Source of the DNA: Paenibacillus antarcticus
GTDB taxonomy: Bacteria > Bacillota > Bacilli > Paenibacillales > Paenibacillaceae
Length of the DNA stretch: 64,000 bases
Reading direction: 5' to 3'
Assembly (NCBI RefSeq): GCF_001637225.1
Contig: NZ_LVJI01000006.1
Span: 62,001 to 126,000, forward strand
Shown here: in pieces, positions 17,066 through 25,279 of the stretch
Layout of the letters: each line of letters starts with the position of its first letter
How positions within the stretch are numbered: position 1 is the stretch's first letter
Made by a program: the position numbers and the translations under genes
Notes under the pieces: generated by a model
Databases searched by the model: none
Seen by the model: the letters and a program-made list of their open reading frames with translations, nothing else
What the model was told of the DNA's origin: nothing

Positions 17066-17584
17066 ATGTCTAAGATCGTTCATATTGTGATTGAGCAGAT
17101 GAATGCGCAACTTGAGAAAGTCGTACATTGTGTGCAGCGTTTATCGGAAGAAGAGGTCTGGTTGAGATTAGCACCGGACATGAATAGCGTTGCGAATCTA
17201 TGTGTTCATTTGGCTGGGAGTGAATATCAGCACTTTGTTAGTGGGGTGGGTAATAAACCGTTTATCAGAGAAAGATCGCAAGAGTTCGATCAGCTTGGTG
17301 GATATACGAAAGAGCAATTACTTGTACAACTTCAGTCGGTTCGTAGAGAGTCTATTCAGGTACTGCTTGGCATTACGGATGAAGATTTACAAAGACAAGT
17401 GAAAATGTATTTCAACCGTGAGGATTGGAAGCGCATGAAGGGGATAGATACTGAAGACTCGGAGCGATATGTGGTTAGATCCATCCAGAGCCATTTGGTA
17501 TATATAGCAGAACATCTGGGTTATCATACGGGTCAGATCGTGTTAATCACGAAGTTGCTATTGAAGAGTAGTGCGACGCTTTAA
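17066..17584 (+). CDS. DinB/DUF1572-family four-helix protein
   Basis: A 172-residue DinB-like protein. The metal-ligand histidines of the fold appear as HLAGSEYQHF near 50 and HLVYIAEHLGYHTGQI near 145-160. DinB-superfamily proteins are metal-dependent four-helix bundles, some acting as thiol S-transferases; the DUF1572 branch is uncharacterised. I start at the ATG at 17066, after AAGGA, because the upstream TTG at 16976 has no site and lies in the operator region. It is followed 18 bases later by the Rid gene, so the two are probably one transcript, possibly controlled by the divergent MocR. Confidence 0.82.
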   Translation: MSKIVHIVIEQMNAQLEKVVHCVQRLSEEEVWLRLAPDMNSVANLCVHLAGSEYQHFVSGVGNKPFIRERSQEFDQLGGYTKEQLLVQLQSVRRESIQVLLGITDEDLQRQVKMYFNREDWKRMKGIDTEDSERYVVRSIQSHLVYIAEHLGYHTGQIVLITKLLLKSSATL

Positions 17585-17602
17585 CCATAGGGGTGGAGAC
17601 TG

Positions 17603-18058
17603 TTGACAGGAGTCGTTGATGCAAGATTAGAAGCATTAGGGATTGTACTTCCGAAAGGGAGCGAACCCGCAGCTAATTATATGAACTATAGCATCGTAAA
17701 TGGTCTGATTTATATATCGGGCAAGGGTCCGTCGGGCCATCCTAAAGGGAAATTGGGTAGTGATTATTCAACGGAAGAGGGGTATGAGTTCGGAAGACAA
17801 GCTGGAATAGAGGTGCTCGCAGTTCTCAATCAGGCGTTAGGTAGTTTAGATCGGGTGAGTCGGGTCATTAAAGTTCAAGGACTAATAAATGCATGTGCCG
17901 AATTTGAGGAGCATCATCTCGTTCTGAATGGCTTCTCTGATCTGATGCAGGAAGTATTTGGTGAGAAGGGACTTCATGCACGCTCAGTCATGGGTGCTGT
18001 GTCATTAAGAGGAGATCTCCCACTTGTGGTGGATTCTATATTTGAGATCGTCATTTAA
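17603..18058 (+). CDS. RidA/YjgF/UK114-family protein
   Basis: A 151-residue Rid-family protein. Features include the N-terminal ISGKGP strand, the helix QAGIEVLAVLNQALGSLDRV and the C-terminal RSVMGAVSLRGDLPLVVDSIFEI region. True RidA hydrolyses reactive enamine/imine intermediates released by PLP enzymes. This protein is longer than RidA (about 128) and fits the COG0251 branch of unknown substrate, so activity is uncertain. Its pairing with a PLP-binding MocR regulator is suggestive. The start is TTG after GGTGGAG. Confidence 0.82.
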   Translation: MTGVVDARLEALGIVLPKGSEPAANYMNYSIVNGLIYISGKGPSGHPKGKLGSDYSTEEGYEFGRQAGIEVLAVLNQALGSLDRVSRVIKVQGLINACAEFEEHHLVLNGFSDLMQEVFGEKGLHARSVMGAVSLRGDLPLVVDSIFEIVI

Positions 18059-18095
18059 ATCGCCTCGCTTATGCTGTGAATCATAAATAATGAGA

Positions 18096-18142
18096 AACCC
18101 AGCCTAGGAAGTATCTTAAGCTGGGTTAATGTTTTATTTTTT
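18096..18142. terminator. Hairpin shared by the Rid and YHYH genes
   Basis: AACCCAGC (18096-18103) pairs with GCTGGGTT (18120-18127), followed on the + strand by a T-rich run. It lies in the gap between two convergent genes and could end both transcripts. Confidence 0.65.
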
Positions 18143-18307
18143 CTTCTTATTGTGATAGTGATAACCTGTACAAAGTCCTTTTTGCTTAGATTTTGCGGAG
18201 CAATTATGCCCGCCATTCTTATCGGTTCTTCCTGAGTGTGCATAAGCAGAAGAGGTGATTCCCAGCAGTACGATCAGAGCAATGGATAATAGGATAATTT
18301 TTTTCAT
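18134..18307 (-). CDS. Small secreted YHYH-motif protein
   Basis: A 57-residue protein. It has a classic signal peptide (MKKIILLSIALIVLLG, cleavage after AYA) and a mature part HSGRTDKNGGHNC, then C-x-G-YHYH and a lysine tail. The GGHNC...GLCTGYHYH arrangement is that of the YHYH-domain proteins often found next to nucleases or alone in Bacillota. The histidines and two cysteines suggest metal binding or a small disulfide-bonded fold, function unknown. AAGGTG lies 7 bases before the ATG. The tail partly overlaps the downstream T-rich run. Confidence 0.82.
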   Translation of the reverse strand: MKKIILLSIALIVLLGITSSAYAHSGRTDKNGGHNCSAKSKQKGLCTGYHYHNKKKK

Positions 18308-18453
18308 GTACACACCTTGTATATGGCCTGTGCTTCAGGCGTATTAGCTTTCTTAATGATTCTACAATAACTACTATATTTAGGATATGGAGTTTATTCT
18401 AATAATTCTTCATTAAATTCTTTATCTAACTATAAGTAATTGTCCACCGTTAG

Positions 18454-18624
18454 TTATAAGTTCTTATGTGTCTTCTCATCAATGTAGATCTCCAGGGCTT
18501 TAATACCCCGACGAGCTAGCTTGATAAACAAAATTGAACAATAAATTCCGAGTCCAATAAGCCCTACATAAATGAGTAACATAAAAATAGGGAATATTGA
18601 TAACCACCCATTGGTGCTATCCAT
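18454..18624 (-). CDS. Small single-helix membrane protein
   Basis: A 56-residue protein starting at the ATG at 18624 (AGGAAGTGA upstream). One long hydrophobic helix (about 11-34) is followed by a cytosolic KLARRGIKALEIYIDEK tail. That tail pattern is familiar from short unannotated membrane proteins of Bacillus and Paenibacillus, but I know of no function. It stands alone between the YHYH gene and the S-layer protein gene. Confidence 0.65.
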   Translation of the reverse strand: MDSTNGWLSIFPIFMLLIYVGLIGLGIYCSILFIKLARRGIKALEIYIDEKTHKNL

Positions 18625-18780
18625 GATTAAATCACTTCCTTTCTGATATTGTAATAAGCGGTACAATAGGTAGATCGATCACAGTAACATTATAAGCGAT
18701 AAATCAGTTGGAAAGGGTAAATTAACCATATAATAAAGTAAATGACTAATGTAAGAGATAATTGAAATTGATTTGCTGAC

Positions 18781-18815
18781 AAGAAATAACCCGGACTTGG
18801 TCCGGGTTATTTCTT
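18781..18815 (-). terminator. Intrinsic terminator of the S-layer fusion gene
   Basis: AAGAAATAACCCGGAC pairs perfectly with GTCCGGGTTATTTCTT over 16 bp with a 3-base loop. On the minus strand the stem ends in a T-rich arm. It lies 31 bases past the stop of the gene at 18846-24008. Confidence 0.92.
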
Positions 18816-18845
18816 TAACCTATAGATACTTAGGGATGGAGGTAT

Positions 18846-21800
18846 CTATGACAAATATTTGAGAATGACACGGTAGATAAGAACTGCCGCTTCCGCTCTC
18901 GTTAGTGTCTGTTCAGGACGGAGGGTGTTACGATCGCCTTGAATGATTCCTTCTTTGACTAATAGTGCAGCACTTTCCTTGGCATAGTCTGCAAGCTTCG
19001 CTGCATCTGTAAACCGACTGAGATCAGATGCACTGTCGATTTTCAGATTATCAAGTTGTAATGCTCTGGTTAACAGCACCATCATTTCTTGTCTAGAGAT
19101 GAACGCTTTGGGTTCAAAACGGTCTCCTCCAGTTCCAATGGCGAGCCCAATCTTCTTAGCAATACTCAACGCGTCATGATAATAAGATTCGGATGAAACA
19201 TCCTTAAAGTTAGAAGGTGCACCACCTTCAAACCCGAACACTCTCACTAGGAGTAGAACGAAATCAGCTCTTGTGATATTGTGGCCCGGTTCAAATCTGT
19301 GATTCGAAGTGCCTTTGATAATCCCTTTGGCTGCAAGATACTCAATAGCAGTCTTCGCCCAATCAAAGCGTGTATCTACATCGCTAAATGAAGGGGTCTT
19401 ATCCGGTTGGTTCGTATCAGGCAAGGGAACAGGGACTGGATTCGTGCTATTACCTGAAGATCCGGAGCTTCCGTTACTTGAGTTAACTGTATCCGAACCA
19501 CCACCGGTTGAATCCTGCGTTGTAACAACTCTTATATTACTGATCTTAGACAGGTTACCGGCTGCATCATAAGCGACGACAAAATAACGATATTTCGTAT
19601 TTGGCATCAATCCGCTATCCCTGAACTCTGTTTTGTCTGTCGTTGCGATTAGGGCATCATCACGATAAACGTTGTAGCCTACAACCCCCTTATTATCAGA
19701 AGAAGGAGTCCACTTAAGTTCTATAGCTGTGTTGGATACGGCTAGGGCTTTCTCAATGGTAGGTTCCATCGGCGCCTCAGTGTCTACTATGGTAGGAGAC
19801 CACCAGTTACCTGATACCACCATCATGCTTAACAATCGAAGCGTGTTACCGAAATAAACGTCTTCGTCCGTAGAAAGTTTGGCATTATGATCCCACAAAC
19901 GGTTAAGCCAATCTTGATTCTTGGGATCTAGCATCGCAGCAACCATCATTGGCGCGGAGAATGAGTTATCACTATACTCCTCTAATGGCTCTGAACCATC
20001 CAACTTGTATCCGGCTAAGATCTTGCTCGGATCGTCGTTTGTTTGCTTGCGTACCCAATCGGTGAGCTTGTTCAATTGCCCCTTCGCCCGGGCATCTCCG
20101 CTCACTAGGTAATCTGTACCGATGCGCCAAGGCGTACGGGAAGAATTGTAGCTGTAATCGCCATCCGTTTCTGACTCTAGGAATTCTGGCTCTGCGGGAA
20201 CATATTTCCCATCCTTCTTCTCCACAAAGTCAGGAAGAAGTCCAGCATTAGGACTGAAGTTTGTGTAGAGTTCCTGAGTGATCGAATACGTCTTGTCGAT
20301 CACGAGGTCCCAATTGCGATCGCCTGTTACATTACGGAAATCTCTCAAGTGTTGAAGCATAAAGTCAGATGGTCGTGTCGCGGTTCCGTACTTAGGATCG
20401 CTGTCATCTACCCAATCCGCTAGTTTTAAAGTCCACTCGGAATGATTGACATCACTTTCCATAATGGCATTAATCACTTTTTTAGCTTCAGCTAAATAAT
20501 TGATTGCTCCACTGCTTCCCCACTGGCTATCTGCAAGCAGTAGAGCGTATGCAATATCCATATCTCCATCTGTTGCGGAGTCAACACCTTGGACATCAAT
20601 GATGTCTTGGCCTGTGTCACCCTGCCTCCAAGCCATTAAGTCTGGGTTGATGCTACTCGGGTGTGCTCTAAAGTACCGGTACAATCCATCAAAATATGAC
20701 TTGGCTTCTGGATCATGGCCTGCCAAATAAGCAGTAATTAACATGCCGTAGCCATGCGCTTCAGAGACGGTAATCGCATCATAATCGACATCGAGAATAT
20801 CGTCATGTTCCTTCTCGAACCAATCGCCATCGGCATACCATACATAGTATTGAGCGGGGTCCGATGGCTTAAGATGCGGATTAGATTTCAGATATTTCTT
20901 TTTCCAATCATCAAATAAACGGGCCACGGTTGCATCGATTTGTGTTTGTGGCTGATGATTTGGTTTAATCGAGCCAGTGGCTAAGCTCGTATGCTGAGGG
21001 AAAGGTCTGATCGTAGCCGTTCCTGTGGTAGAAGGCTTCGTCTTCAGACGGATCTCACTTGTAGCAAGTGATTCCAATCCGCTCTCATTCACGGCCTTCA
21101 CCGTATACAGATATTCCGTATTCGGATCTAATCCGATATCGGAATAGGAGGTTTGTGGGGTCTTACCAACGAGAGCACCATTGCGGTACACATGATAACC
21201 CGTTGGCTTGTTGCCGGAAGAAGCTGTCCATGTTAGGTCAATTTGGAAAGGGGATATTGCCTTTCCACGCAACTGAGTAGGAGTTGTAGGAGGTTCAGTC
21301 ACCGATGGACCTTCTAGGGTGCTGACTTCTACCTTGTCGGAATTGTCTCTAGTACCAACGGACTTGATGATCAAATTGTATTGAATTGCTGGATTGAGAT
21401 TCTCGATGGTTAAGCTGTATTGCTTTGTATTCTCTTTAACTTGTTGGTAAACACTCCAGTGTTTACTGACTTTATCATCCTTCTCATAAATTCGGAAACC
21501 CCTTACAGGTTCCTTACTAGATGAAGGTGTCTTCCAAGTGAGAATAGCTTTATTGCCTTGTAGTTCAACCTTAGCCTCAACCACGGGGTCAGGTTTGGTG
21601 TCTGTTCGTTTAATGCCGTAATGATCGTATACTTTCAGGCCATTCTCGTCATAGCCTGACTTGCCTTCATCTTCAACCGCTGCCGTCATCGCATCAAATT
21701 GTAGCACCTGATCCGAGAGGGACACATCGGTAAACATCTTCTTCTCAGGTTGTTCGTCGATTGCCGCGAAGTAGTCGTCGTAAGGAATTGGATTGCCAGC

Positions 21801-24008
21801 GTCATCTAGAATTTCCTCTGGTTCGCCGTCTTCTCCAATTTGATACTGGTTATTCTTATAATAGAACTTATTTCCGAATGCATTCGACATAAGGTAAACC
21901 GTTCCTTTGGGATTGATGACGTTGCCATCATCGTCTTTCTTCAAATCCGATGGATCGATAACTTTGTCGCCATACATTTGGAAAGACCTCATATACATGT
22001 GGTCGTGGGCCTCAAACACCATATCGATTCCGAGTTCATCAAATACGGGAATCAGATTTTTTTTGTAAAATTGAACGCGTTCGTCTTCCCATTGAGCCGA
22101 ATTATCGCCAGCTGCATAAGGGGATTTGTGAAACATGACGAATTTCCACTTCTTATCGCTCTTTGCAACTGTATTTTGCATCCAGGTCACTTGATTCCAA
22201 AATTGTTCTTTCTTGTCGTCATCCCAATCAACCTTGCTGCCATCCTCACTAACCTTTCCGTCAAATTGTGAGTTGAATACCATATACAGTCCGTCGCCGT
22301 ACTCGAATGAATACACGGAGCCGTCGTGCGTAGCATCTACAACTTTATGAGGTAAGTTGAAGTGATTGTAAAAGTTATTATTCGGTGTTGTCTCATCACC
22401 GTCCCAATCAGAGATCTCATGTCCACCAAGCACTGGAACATACGGAACGTTCAGCAAAGGTTCCTGCGCCAGACCGAGCATCCACTGCCATTGCTCTTCG
22501 AGATCACCGTTATCGACTAAATCGCCGGCACTGATAAGGAATTTAGGATCACCGATGTAATTGTTTGCTTTCTTGAACGTGTCCGCCCACGGCTCGAATT
22601 CTGATTCGCTCGAAGCCTGTGAATCGGATCCGACAATAAATCGATACGGTTGCGAAGTAGATGTATCTGTCATGAAAGATCCGATAGAACTCCATTGCGT
22701 GCCATCGCCTACACGGAATTTGTATTGCGTTCCAGGTTTTAAATGATCAGCAATCACTTTATGACTAAAGAATGTTGTCTTGTCCCCGGAGGATCTGTCA
22801 TTCTGGGTCATATAAGTAGAAATTTCATTTGCTGTGCCAACATATTGGGTTGCCTCTTTTGGAAATATTCCATCTTGAATCTGGGAGGCTTCAGCGACTT
22901 GCACTTTCGTATCGGTCATGATATCTGTATACCATGCTAATGCAATGCTTGTTTTTGGGTCACCATTAAAGGCCATATTAATGAGTTTTGGCATATTTGG
23001 TGAATCCTGCGCTGTGAAGCTCCATGTGATATCCCGAACGAGTGGGCTAAGATCTACACCTTGAATAGCTGCTTTGGGTATTGAAACAGTGTAGGTTGAA
23101 CCGTAAGTTAATGCATCATGTTCGATCCATAGATAGTTGTCCTTCACATTAAAGTGTAGACCAGGAACCTTCTGATTCTGGGCATCTACGACAGTAATGG
23201 CATTGTCCGTTACTAAGGAGATTTCTTTATTGAATTTGACTTCAAAGGGTGCGTTTGAGGATACCTTCTTCGCCCCATTCCTAGGGAGATGCATCAGATC
23301 AATAGTAGACTGAAAAGGGACTTTTCCTGGGATCGGTACGCCCTCCACAGAAATGTTCCGAATTCTGCTAGATCCTCCTCCGCCAATACCGTCTGGATTG
23401 TCTTTGGAGTTGGTTGCTCTATTCGAGTTAACGAGCCATCGAATGTACAATAATTCCTTATCATCTGCATCCGGAAGCGGAAGTTTGTTAAGTTTACAGG
23501 AATCATCCGTGCACTTGTAGCTAGATGAGGTATTCATCTGAATGGTACCGTTCGGTACGTCCGTCCATGTGGAACGATCCGTGCTAACCTGTATTTTGAA
23601 GTCGTTGGGGCCAGAACCAGATGAATTCTGTTCAGAAGATAAAGTAATATTCTCGTAGGTGGCCGTTGAAACGGTCGCCAACCAATATTTCTTATCTTGT
23701 CCTTCGTCCCAACCTTGATAACTGATATCTTGTTCATCTTTATCGTAGTATTCGAATCTACCACCAATGTTCTGAAGGATAGAGGACGATTGGTATTGAC
23801 CTCCTGTAGCAAGGTGGATATCATATTCACCCTTGTCCTCGAACTTCCACTCTGACAGTACGGTTACTCCTGTGGAGAAATCCGCTAGATCTGCTTTCGT
23901 TCCACTGGCATATGTAGCGCTTGGTAATGACCATGGAATCAGCAAGAAGACCATAAAGAGGAAGGCGGCGCGGTTCAAATGTGTTCTAATTTTCTTCTTT
24001 AGTCGCAT
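18846..24008 (-). CDS. Giant S-layer-anchored protein: metallophosphoesterase plus GH8 fusion with FN3 and three SLH domains
   Basis: A 1720-residue secreted protein. Order: signal peptide (cleaved near TYASG); a beta-rich N-terminal module (about 40-235); Big_5-type Ig domain (about 240-340); purple-acid-phosphatase N-domain (345-455); calcineurin-like phosphoesterase (about 455-700) with GSDSQ, GDLVDNG, GGHEIS and AHDHMYMRS; two FN3 domains (about 815-1000); a GH8 domain (1000-1405) with the acid Glu in SEAHGYGM and the Asp in ATDGDMDIAYALLLA; a third FN3; a Ser/Gly/Pro linker; and three SLH repeats (about 1540-1720) that bind pyruvylated cell-wall polymer. GH8 members cut beta-1,4-glucan, xylan or chitosan. 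The usual GNH(E/D) metal ligand Asn is Gly, so phosphoesterase activity is doubtful. ATG at 24008, after AGGGGA; a GTG at 24029 is less likely. A divergent AraC gene probably regulates it. Confidence 0.88.
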   Translation of the reverse strand: MRLKKKIRTHLNRAAFLFMVFLLIPWSLPSATYASGTKADLADFSTGVTVLSEWKFEDKGEYDIHLATGGQYQSSSILQNIGGRFEYYDKDEQDISYQGWDEGQDKKYWLATVSTATYENITLSSEQNSSGSGPNDFKIQVSTDRSTWTDVPNGTIQMNTSSSYKCTDDSCKLNKLPLPDADDKELLYIRWLVNSNRATNSKDNPDGIGGGGSSRIRNISVEGVPIPGKVPFQSTIDLMHLPRNGAKKVSSNAPFEVKFNKEISLVTDNAITVVDAQNQKVPGLHFNVKDNYLWIEHDALTYGSTYTVSIPKAAIQGVDLSPLVRDITWSFTAQDSPNMPKLINMAFNGDPKTSIALAWYTDIMTDTKVQVAEASQIQDGIFPKEATQYVGTANEISTYMTQNDRSSGDKTTFFSHKVIADHLKPGTQYKFRVGDGTQWSSIGSFMTDTSTSQPYRFIVGSDSQASSESEFEPWADTFKKANNYIGDPKFLISAGDLVDNGDLEEQWQWMLGLAQEPLLNVPYVPVLGGHEISDWDGDETTPNNNFYNHFNLPHKVVDATHDGSVYSFEYGDGLYMVFNSQFDGKVSEDGSKVDWDDDKKEQFWNQVTWMQNTVAKSDKKWKFVMFHKSPYAAGDNSAQWEDERVQFYKKNLIPVFDELGIDMVFEAHDHMYMRSFQMYGDKVIDPSDLKKDDDGNVINPKGTVYLMSNAFGNKFYYKNNQYQIGEDGEPEEILDDAGNPIPYDDYFAAIDEQPEKKMFTDVSLSDQVLQFDAMTAAVEDEGKSGYDENGLKVYDHYGIKRTDTKPDPVVEAKVELQGNKAILTWKTPSSSKEPVRGFRIYEKDDKVSKHWSVYQQVKENTKQYSLTIENLNPAIQYNLIIKSVGTRDNSDKVEVSTLEGPSVTEPPTTPTQLRGKAISPFQIDLTWTASSGNKPTGYHVYRNGALVGKTPQTSYSDIGLDPNTEYLYTVKAVNESGLESLATSEIRLKTKPSTTGTATIRPFPQHTSLATGSIKPNHQPQTQIDATVARLFDDWKKKYLKSNPHLKPSDPAQYYVWYADGDWFEKEHDDILDVDYDAITVSEAHGYGMLITAYLAGHDPEAKSYFDGLYRYFRAHPSSINPDLMAWRQGDTGQDIIDVQGVDSATDGDMDIAYALLLADSQWGSSGAINYLAEAKKVINAIMESDVNHSEWTLKLADWVDDSDPKYGTATRPSDFMLQHLRDFRNVTGDRNWDLVIDKTYSITQELYTNFSPNAGLLPDFVEKKDGKYVPAEPEFLESETDGDYSYNSSRTPWRIGTDYLVSGDARAKGQLNKLTDWVRKQTNDDPSKILAGYKLDGSEPLEEYSDNSFSAPMMVAAMLDPKNQDWLNRLWDHNAKLSTDEDVYFGNTLRLLSMMVVSGNWWSPTIVDTEAPMEPTIEKALAVSNTAIELKWTPSSDNKGVVGYNVYRDDALIATTDKTEFRDSGLMPNTKYRYFVVAYDAAGNLSKISNIRVVTTQDSTGGGSDTVNSSNGSSGSSGNSTNPVPVPLPDTNQPDKTPSFSDVDTRFDWAKTAIEYLAAKGIIKGTSNHRFEPGHNITRADFVLLLVRVFGFEGGAPSNFKDVSSESYYHDALSIAKKIGLAIGTGGDRFEPKAFISRQEMMVLLTRALQLDNLKIDSASDLSRFTDAAKLADYAKESAALLVKEGIIQGDRNTLRPEQTLTRAEAAVLIYRVILKYLS

Positions 24009-24340
24009 GTTTGTTGTATCCCCTTTCACAATAGTTAAAGCGCTTAAACTTTTAGAGTGGCGTTACCCGAATCTATTTATTGATAAGAGAAATCCCCCTT
24101 CCTCCGTGAAGATAAGATCCTGTTGTGGATCCCCTCAATGCTAAATATAGCGCATGGACTCGCTTTTATTCTCGAATTATCCTTTCGGGTTTTCACTGTT
24201 TTCTACTTATATTGCTATTATTTTAGCGGGGGAGGGGACGGTTGCTATAGATTTAAGTGATTAAATTTTTATTAGAGACTACCATTTCCATTGGCTTCAG
24301 TTACAATGAGAATACGAACAGATAGCCGAGATTCCGGGAG
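24009..24340. other. Divergent regulatory region between the S-layer fusion and an AraC gene
   Basis: About 330 bases without a plausible gene. It should carry both promoters and the AraC binding sites, but I could not identify a convincing -35/-10 pair or direct-repeat I-sites by eye. A cre-like site lies near the S-layer start (next entry), and a GGGGGAGGGG block is at 24228-24238. Confidence 0.5.
24035..24048 (-). promoter_or_regulatory. Possible CcpA cre-like site
   Basis: TTAAAGCGCTTAAA has the AAGCGCTT core of catabolite-responsive elements, with mismatches at the outer G and C positions of the consensus. It lies 27-40 bases upstream of the S-layer fusion start, inside the likely leader. 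Carbon catabolite control would suit a glycoside hydrolase gene. Confidence 0.35.
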
Positions 24341-25192
24341 GTGCTTACGATCCACTTCTATCAATCTGACCCTTTCTATATCAGTAGAGAGAGTAAATCG
24401 AGCACAAGTATTCCTGTGTTACATTATCATGATGCTTATGAAATCCTCTATTTAATTTCGGGAGAGCTGTACTATTATATCGAGAATCAATCGTATCAAA
24501 TCGTAAGCGGATCACTGCTACTTATTAGAATGAGCGATGCGCATAAGTTGCTCAATCCAAACGGTGCGATTTTCGAAAGAGTGACCTTATTGTTCCAGGA
24601 AGAGTACATATGCGAATTGTTAGCGGGAGAATCTGACTTCGATCCGTTGATCTCTTTTCGATACGGTTCGAGTGTGGTCCGCTTAAGAGGTTCAGAACAG
24701 GGGTTTGTTGAGGCAATATTTGATAAAATGATTGTCGAACAAGCGACCAAGTTGCCCGAAACAAACCTGTATCTCAAAATTATTTTAATAGAACTATTGA
24801 TTTTCATACAACGTAAGAGAAGCAGCGGTCAACATGCACAACTCTCAACAGATAAGGTTCATCAACAAATTTCACGAGTGGTCCATTACATTAACCATCA
24901 TTTTGATCAACGCCTTACTTTAGAGGATATCTCTAACCGCTTTTACTTGAGTACTTCCCATTTAAGTCGAAGCTTTAAAGAATCGACAGGGTTTACCTTT
25001 ATTGAGTATGTTAATAACGTTCGAGTCAAACGTGCTTGTTACTTGTTGAAGGAGTCTAAATTATCTGTTACGGAAATCGCTGAACGTGTCGGATTTGAGA
25101 GCTCAACCCATTTTGGAAGAAGGTTCAAAAGCATTGTTGGTCACGCACCCCTGAAATTCCGTCAAGCGAATGAAGGGATGAATCGATCCTGA
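24341..25192 (+). CDS. AraC-family transcriptional regulator
   Basis: A 283-residue regulator with an N-terminal cupin-like sensor (HYHDAYEILYLISG is typical) and two C-terminal helix-turn-helix motifs (LTLEDISNRFYLSTSHLSR and VTEIAERVGFESSTHFGR). It is transcribed away from the S-layer fusion gene, its most likely target, and probably senses a sugar. Oddly, the only in-frame start is a GTG that overlaps the end of the GGGAGG ribosome site, so initiation may use a non-standard codon (ATC at 24350 is well spaced) or be inefficient. Confidence 0.88.
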   Translation: MLTIHFYQSDPFYISRESKSSTSIPVLHYHDAYEILYLISGELYYYIENQSYQIVSGSLLLIRMSDAHKLLNPNGAIFERVTLLFQEEYICELLAGESDFDPLISFRYGSSVVRLRGSEQGFVEAIFDKMIVEQATKLPETNLYLKIILIELLIFIQRKRSSGQHAQLSTDKVHQQISRVVHYINHHFDQRLTLEDISNRFYLSTSHLSRSFKESTGFTFIEYVNNVRVKRACYLLKESKLSVTEIAERVGFESSTHFGRRFKSIVGHAPLKFRQANEGMNRS

Positions 25193-25199
25193 CACATAC

Positions 25200-25235
25200 G
25201 AGTCGGAAGATTCCTTGAAGTAGGGTCTCCGACTC
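25200..25235. terminator. Weak hairpin between convergent AraC and beta-helix genes
   Basis: GAGTCGGA and TCCGACTC form an 8-bp stem around a 20-base interior. There is no strong T-run on either side, so its use as a terminator is uncertain. Its position, between two convergent genes, is right. Confidence 0.4.
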
Positions 25236-25279
25236 AGGTATCATACCGTATATTTAACAACAATCGCTAAGGTTGTCAG

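Noticed and set aside
18055-18243. 62-residue minus-strand frame overlapping the YHYH gene
   Set aside because: The other frame encodes a signal peptide and the YHYH motif; this one is its shadow.
21840-22271. 143-residue frame on the plus strand inside the S-layer fusion gene
   Set aside because: It is antisense to conserved phosphoesterase motifs, with no ribosome site; a shadow frame.
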